DNA from: Syntrophobacterales bacterium
Lineage (GTDB): Bacteria > Desulfobacterota > Syntrophorhabdia > Syntrophorhabdales > WCHB1-27
Length of the DNA stretch: 8,792 nt
NCBI GenBank assembly: GCA_017881765.1
Contig: JADGQN010000182.1
Location: forward strand, 1-8,792
Direction: 5' to 3'
Each line of letters starts with the position of its first letter. Position 1 is the first letter of the stretch. Shown here piece after piece: positions 5,305 to 8,792 of this stretch. Under the pieces are notes generated by a model that saw only the letters and a program-made list of their open reading frames with translations, searched no databases and had not been told where the DNA came from. The position numbers and the translations under genes are program-made.

Positions 5305-7560
5305 TCAATATGCTCTGCCCATCATGAAATCGAAGACGTTCCTTTTTTCGCCTTCCTTGGGGTTGAGATTGAAACCCAGCTCTATACGTATCGGTCCCAT
5401 AGGCGACAGCCATCTGATTCCAAAGCCGGCTGCCGTCTTGATGTCGGTGACCCAATCCGACCCGTTGAAGCCATGTCCGACATCGAAGAAGACAACACCC
5501 CTGAGGCCCGCGGGTTTGTAAATAGGAAATATATATTCGAAGTTGAAATAGAGCTCGCCTTGCCCGCCAACTATCTCGCCCGTATTGTCCTTCGGCCCTG
5601 CCTCGCCGTATCTGAAGCCCCTGACAGAGCTGAGACCTCCAACAAAGAAATTCTGATAAATGGGCACCGCGGTGCCCCCATACGGCCACACATAACCGGC
5701 CGTCCCCCGCACGAAAAATGCGGTGTCCCATCGATACGGAAAATATTTTCCGGCACGGGCGATCGGCTTGATGAATTTATTATCGCCGCCGAAGGGGCCA
5801 CCAGCGACTTCCAGGTTGGTCTCGGCGATCCAACCACTGGTGGGGTTCAAGAGATCATTAAGCGTATTGTAATAGATAGAGGCCGTTACGCTGCTTGTCG
5901 ATGCCGTTCCCGCCTGACTTTGAACGTATGCACTCGCGTCAGGAGTAACATTGAAGACGTCGGTTACGTTATACCCATACTTGAGACCCACCCTCGTGTT
6001 GTCTGTTATGGGTCTGAGGAGGGATATCGCGCCCCCTTTGCTCCGGTATTCATACGTGTCGAACACGCGGGTCCAGTTAAAGAGGTTCAGGGCTGCGGTG
6101 ACATCCAGGTCAAAGATATAGGGCTTGACCACCGAAAAGTCATACATCTGGTTGATACTGCTGACCGCTGCCATGAGGTATGCCTTCAGGCCTGTACCGA
6201 GGATGTTCTCCTGAGATACGGAACCTGTTAGAATGACGTTTTCGTACGTGCTATATCCTATTCCCATCGAAATGGTGCCCGTCGGCCTTTCTTCCACAAC
6301 GGCATCAAGGTTCACTTTATCCGGTTCGTCCGTTTTGACAAGCTTCAGGTCCGATTCCTTGAAGTATGTGGTATTGCGCAGCCGTCTCTTGCTCTCCTTC
6401 AGCCTCGCCGCGGAGAAGAGATCGCCTTCAGCGAGCCGTAGCTCTCGACGGATGACTTTGTCCCTTGTCTTGAGATTCCCCGTAATATTGATCCTGTTGA
6501 TGAAAACCTGCGGACCTTTCGATGTTTCAAAGGTCAGGTTGATCGTGCTCGTATCATCGTCGACTGAAGTGAGAGGATTCACATCGGCAAAAGCGTATCC
6601 TTTGTCCTGGCTGGTATCTGTGATAGAGGTGACATCTTGCTGGAGGAGCGAGGATTTGAAGGTATTTCCAGACTTGCTCTTCAGGAGCTTTCTCAGCTGC
6701 TCCTCGGGAACTACGGAATCGCCTGCGAGCTCAACGGAGCCGATCTTATAGACGTTACCTTCGGTGATGGGGAGCGTGATGAAAATCTGCTTTCCGTCTT
6801 TGGAAAGAGTAGTTTCAGGCAGACCCACGGTTGCCCTGACGTATCCATTGTCCGCGTAAAAGGCTACCAAGTTTCGCCTATCCTCGTCCAGCTGCTCATC
6901 ATCCATCGTCCCGGAGCCTGTGAACCACGATAGGATGCCCTTCTCCCTTGTCTTCATGTAATCTGTGAGTGTACCGGCCTTAAGGTGCTTGTTACCCGTG
7001 AACGTAATCTTCCTTACATATGCTTTCTGGGATTCGTCGATAAGAAATGTCACCTTTGCCCGGTACCCTTCTTCGTAATCGATGTTATAGGTGACCTTCG
7101 CGCCGTAATAATTCTTGCTGGCGTAATGCTTCTTCAGCTCGTCCACGGTTTCCTTTATTTTTTCCGTGTTGAGGACCGAACCGACCTTTAGCTTGATTTT
7201 GTCTTTGAGATCCTCTGTCTTTATCTTTTTGTTTCCCTGAAGAGAAATCTCGCTTACGGGCGGCCTTTCGACCACGACAAAGGTAACAACCTTCCCCTCC
7301 GGCGTCTCCTTGACGTCTACCTGTACATCGCTAAAAAACCCTGTTTTATAGACATTCTTCATGTCTTCTCTAATTTTGTCAGGGTCGTAAACCTCCTTCT
7401 CCTTTGTCTTTATCGCATTTGTGACAACACCCCGTTCAATCCGGTCGTTTCCCGTAACATCCACTTTTATGACTATATCTTTCCCTTGCCCCAAAGCGTG
7501 CCCGGTGAGGCCGCAGAGGACGCAGGTGATCAGAAAAAAACAAATGAGTCTCGCCTTCAT
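5305..7560 (-). CDS. bamA: Outer membrane protein assembly factor BamA
   Basis: BamA is the Omp85-family barrel that folds and inserts beta-barrel proteins into the outer membrane. Numbered from the ATG at 7558-7560 (751 residues), it has a signal peptide (MKAR, hydrophobic core, probable cleavage after HALG near residue 24). Five POTRA domains follow at about 27-100, 101-178, 179-268, 269-349 and 350-426, each with the V/I-x-GN/D pattern, then a 16-strand-type barrel from about 427. The conserved loop-6 motif VRGFRYGE is at 646-653. The C-terminal strand FDFMMGRAY is a beta-signal ending in Tyr rather than the commoner Phe or Trp. A TTG at 7570-7572 would add four residues, but it overlaps a candidate -10 box and neither start has a clear ribosome binding site. 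bamA is the first gene of the operon, divergent from the antiporter-like gene. Confidence 0.96.
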   Translation of the reverse strand: MKARLICFFLITCVLCGLTGHALGQGKDIVIKVDVTGNDRIERGVVTNAIKTKEKEVYDPDKIREDMKNVYKTGFFSDVQVDVKETPEGKVVTFVVVERPPVSEISLQGNKKIKTEDLKDKIKLKVGSVLNTEKIKETVDELKKHYASKNYYGAKVTYNIDYEEGYRAKVTFLIDESQKAYVRKITFTGNKHLKAGTLTDYMKTREKGILSWFTGSGTMDDEQLDEDRRNLVAFYADNGYVRATVGLPETTLSKDGKQIFITLPITEGNVYKIGSVELAGDSVVPEEQLRKLLKSKSGNTFKSSLLQQDVTSITDTSQDKGYAFADVNPLTSVDDDTSTINLTFETSKGPQVFINRINITGNLKTRDKVIRRELRLAEGDLFSAARLKESKRRLRNTTYFKESDLKLVKTDEPDKVNLDAVVEERPTGTISMGIGYSTYENVILTGSVSQENILGTGLKAYLMAAVSSINQMYDFSVVKPYIFDLDVTAALNLFNWTRVFDTYEYRSKGGAISLLRPITDNTRVGLKYGYNVTDVFNVTPDASAYVQSQAGTASTSSVTASIYYNTLNDLLNPTSGWIAETNLEVAGGPFGGDNKFIKPIARAGKYFPYRWDTAFFVRGTAGYVWPYGGTAVPIYQNFFVGGLSSVRGFRYGEAGPKDNTGEIVGGQGELYFNFEYIFPIYKPAGLRGVVFFDVGHGFNGSDWVTDIKTAAGFGIRWLSPMGPIRIELGFNLNPKEGEKRNVFDFMMGRAY

Positions 7561-7571
7561 ATCAGGTTTCA

Positions 7572-7600
7572 AAAATAGCAGAAAAAGGTATGCTTGTAAA
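7572..7600 (-). promoter_or_regulatory. Candidate sigma-70 promoter for the bamA-lpx operon
   Basis: On the minus strand, TTTACA (7600-7595) and TATTTT (7577-7572) are separated by 17 bases. The -35 box matches five of six consensus bases and the -10 box four. Transcription would start near 7565, only about five bases before the bamA ATG, so the leader would be very short. It is the best match in the spacer by eye; the true promoter could lie further upstream, inside the divergent gene. Confidence 0.35.
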
Positions 7601-7624
7601 GGTAAAAAGAGTGTCGCGTTCCAA

Positions 7625-7653
7625 TTGACTTTTCCTGCTCGTGAGACTATCTT
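7625..7653 (+). promoter_or_regulatory. Candidate sigma-70 promoter for the divergent antiporter-like gene
   Basis: TTGACT (7625-7630) and TATCTT (7648-7653) are separated by exactly 17 bases. The -35 box matches five of six consensus bases and the -10 box four. The predicted start point, near 7660, falls on the tandem ATGATG start of the gene, which would give a leaderless message. That fits the absence of a clear ribosome binding site. Confidence 0.4.
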
Positions 7654-7656
7654 GGA

Positions 7657-8792
7657 ATGATGCTGCTCTTCCCGCTCTGGACGGTTCTTGTAAGTGTGCC
7701 CTGTGTCTATCTAACGGCGCGATACACCAAGGGCAGGCTGACCACGCTCTTGGTGTCGCTCTGCTTCCTCGTGAGCGCAACACTCGTGCTTTTCAGCTTT
7801 TCCCGATTTACCGGAAGCGTGAGCGTTGCCTACATCAACGACCTTCTCCTTCTGGAAGTCAGTAGGGTTGCTGTCTTAAGTTCGCTCTTTTTTATGGGTT
7901 GCACTCTACCGTTCCTCATATACTATTTGCCGACAGTGGCTGAGAGCAACCTTCCGGAAGCTGCTGCCCTGATCCATCTTCTGATCTTTTGCGCTCTTGG
8001 TTCTTTCTTTTCGGCTGATCTGCTTTCGTTTTCTATTTTCTTCGAGGCGGTTCCCCTCTTTGCGCTCGCCCTTGTACTATCGGAGGGGAAGGTGGAGAGC
8101 CCTCCCTACCAGTATCTGTTCTACTTCACGCCGTCCGTACTCCTCCTCGTTTTCGTGGGATTGGCTGCGGAAAGCGTCTGTCAGCTTAACGCGGTAACTT
8201 TCCAGGTTGGGGCGACATCATTGCTGGCTGCGGTGCTTGCTGCCCGCCTCCTTTTCTTCCCTTTTGGGCAGCCTGCGCTTAAATGTCTGCCGCTGAGTGG
8301 GCGCGCTGCAGTCTCATACGCACTCTTCTCTCTTCCGGCCGTGGCACTTTTTGCGTTGCTGAAATTCCTGCCGCACAGCGGATTCCTCGGCCAGGCCGTG
8401 CTGATTATGGCCGGCCTCTCCATGACAGTCTGGGCGATCCTTTGTTATATACAGGGCAAGCGAGGGAGCGGGATGCTGTACGCGTACCTTGCCCAGACAG
8501 CAACGGTGGCAGTCATGGTCGTGTACCTGATGTTAAATGGCCGCTCCGAGCCCGGTGTCTGCCTTCTCATCGTTGGAAATCATCTTGTGTCAAGTCTCGG
8601 CATGCTGATATGCGTCTCAGAGGACGAGGGTAAACGGGGCCGTTTGGGAAATGTGGCCCTTGTGTTCTTTGTCTTCTGTATGCTGGGACTTCCGCCTTCG
8701 CCTGGTTTCTTTGGCAGGCTCATGCTTTTCAGGGCTTCTTTTGCGGCCGCGGACTTTCCCGGCTATCTGCTCCGTCTGTCGTTCCTCGTCAA
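7657..8792 (+). CDS. Divergent complex I / Mrp antiporter-like membrane subunit (NuoN/NuoM-related), C-terminus cut by window edge
   Basis: An open frame of 378 codons runs without a stop to the window end. It starts at ATG 7657 (a second ATG follows at once); an in-frame TGA at 7642-7644 excludes an earlier start. The product is very hydrophobic, with about ten visible membrane segments. Three regions recall the proton-translocating antiporter-like subunits of complex I, Mrp antiporters and membrane hydrogenases: SADLLSFSIFFEAVPLFALA (119-138, with Glu130 where the family has its membrane glutamate), AARLLFFPFGQPALKCLPL (about 195-213), and LGLPPSPGFFGRLMLF (343-358), matching the GxPP-x2-GFxGK motif. 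Arg197 and Arg354 stand where the family usually has lysine, and the HxWLPDA-type stretch is not recognisable. These alignments are from memory, so the subfamily is open. Nearby partner genes would lie to the right of the window. Confidence 0.7.
   Translation, partial: MMLLFPLWTVLVSVPCVYLTARYTKGRLTTLLVSLCFLVSATLVLFSFSRFTGSVSVAYINDLLLLEVSRVAVLSSLFFMGCTLPFLIYYLPTVAESNLPEAAALIHLLIFCALGSFFSADLLSFSIFFEAVPLFALALVLSEGKVESPPYQYLFYFTPSVLLLVFVGLAAESVCQLNAVTFQVGATSLLAAVLAARLLFFPFGQPALKCLPLSGRAAVSYALFSLPAVALFALLKFLPHSGFLGQAVLIMAGLSMTVWAILCYIQGKRGSGMLYAYLAQTATVAVMVVYLMLNGRSEPGVCLLIVGNHLVSSLGMLICVSEDEGKRGRLGNVALVFFVFCMLGLPPSPGFFGRLMLFRASFAAADFPGYLLRLSFLV

Noticed and set aside
5209..6231. 340-residue open frame on the + strand, antisense to bamA
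   Set aside because: It lies wholly opposite strongly supported skp/bamA codons, has no recognisable domain, and has the irregular Cys/His/Arg composition of a shadow frame.
7421..7660. 79-residue + strand frame ending just before the antiporter-like gene
   Set aside because: Most of it is antisense to the bamA N-terminus. It has no ribosome binding site or recognisable motif.
8283..8633. 116-residue + strand frame near the right end
   Set aside because: It overlaps, in another frame, the long hydrophobic antiporter-like reading frame, which has coherent membrane segments; this one has none.

Overview
The window is the lipid A / outer-membrane biogenesis cluster of a Gram-negative bacterium, plus the start of a divergently transcribed membrane-protein gene. 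The gene order (bamA, skp, lpxD, fabZ, lpxA, a Gfo/Idh oxidoreductase, lpxB, msbA) resembles the arrangement I know from deltaproteobacterial (Desulfobacterota-type) genomes. E. coli instead has lpxA-lpxB followed by rnhB and dnaE, with msbA elsewhere. The phylum is an inference from gene order; I cannot name a species.

Minus strand, 7560 down to 1: eight genes in one compact, unidirectional operon. BamA inserts outer-membrane proteins and Skp chaperones them in the periplasm. LpxA, LpxD and LpxB carry out three acyl- or glycosyl-transfer steps of lipid A synthesis. FabZ supplies acyl-ACP substrates. MsbA (N-terminal 98 residues visible) flips the lipid A core across the inner membrane. Spacing is extremely tight: a 10-base gap between bamA and skp, three 4-base ATGA overlaps (skp/lpxD, lpxD/fabZ, fabZ/lpxA), then overlaps of 10, about 14 and 26 bases. 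No UDP-2,3-diacylglucosamine pyrophosphatase gene (lpxH or lpxI) is present, although LpxI often sits between lpxA and the oxidoreductase in related operons. The oxidoreductase lies where GnnA, which makes amino-sugar precursors for amide-linked lipid A, lies in Acidithiobacillus.

The most unusual feature is in the 3' end of lpxD. A 165-bp, GC-rich (about 71%), hairpin-rich segment (3581-3745) is flanked by a 6-bp direct repeat (TCCATC on the + strand). It contains a perfect 11-bp inverted repeat 60 bp across and a pair of imperfect ~21-bp units. It is exactly 55 codons long and stop-free in the lpxD frame, and removing it restores a 345-residue LpxD with a continuous C-terminal helix. This looks like a palindromic repeat element inserted in frame in an essential gene, comparable in principle to Rickettsia palindromic elements.

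Intergenic region 7561-7656: a short divergent spacer with a candidate sigma-70 promoter in each direction. Both would give very short or absent leaders.

Plus strand, 7657 to the window end: the first 378 codons of a polytopic membrane protein resembling the proton-translocating antiporter-like subunits of complex I, Mrp and membrane hydrogenases. It is divergent, and arginine appears where the family usually has key lysines.
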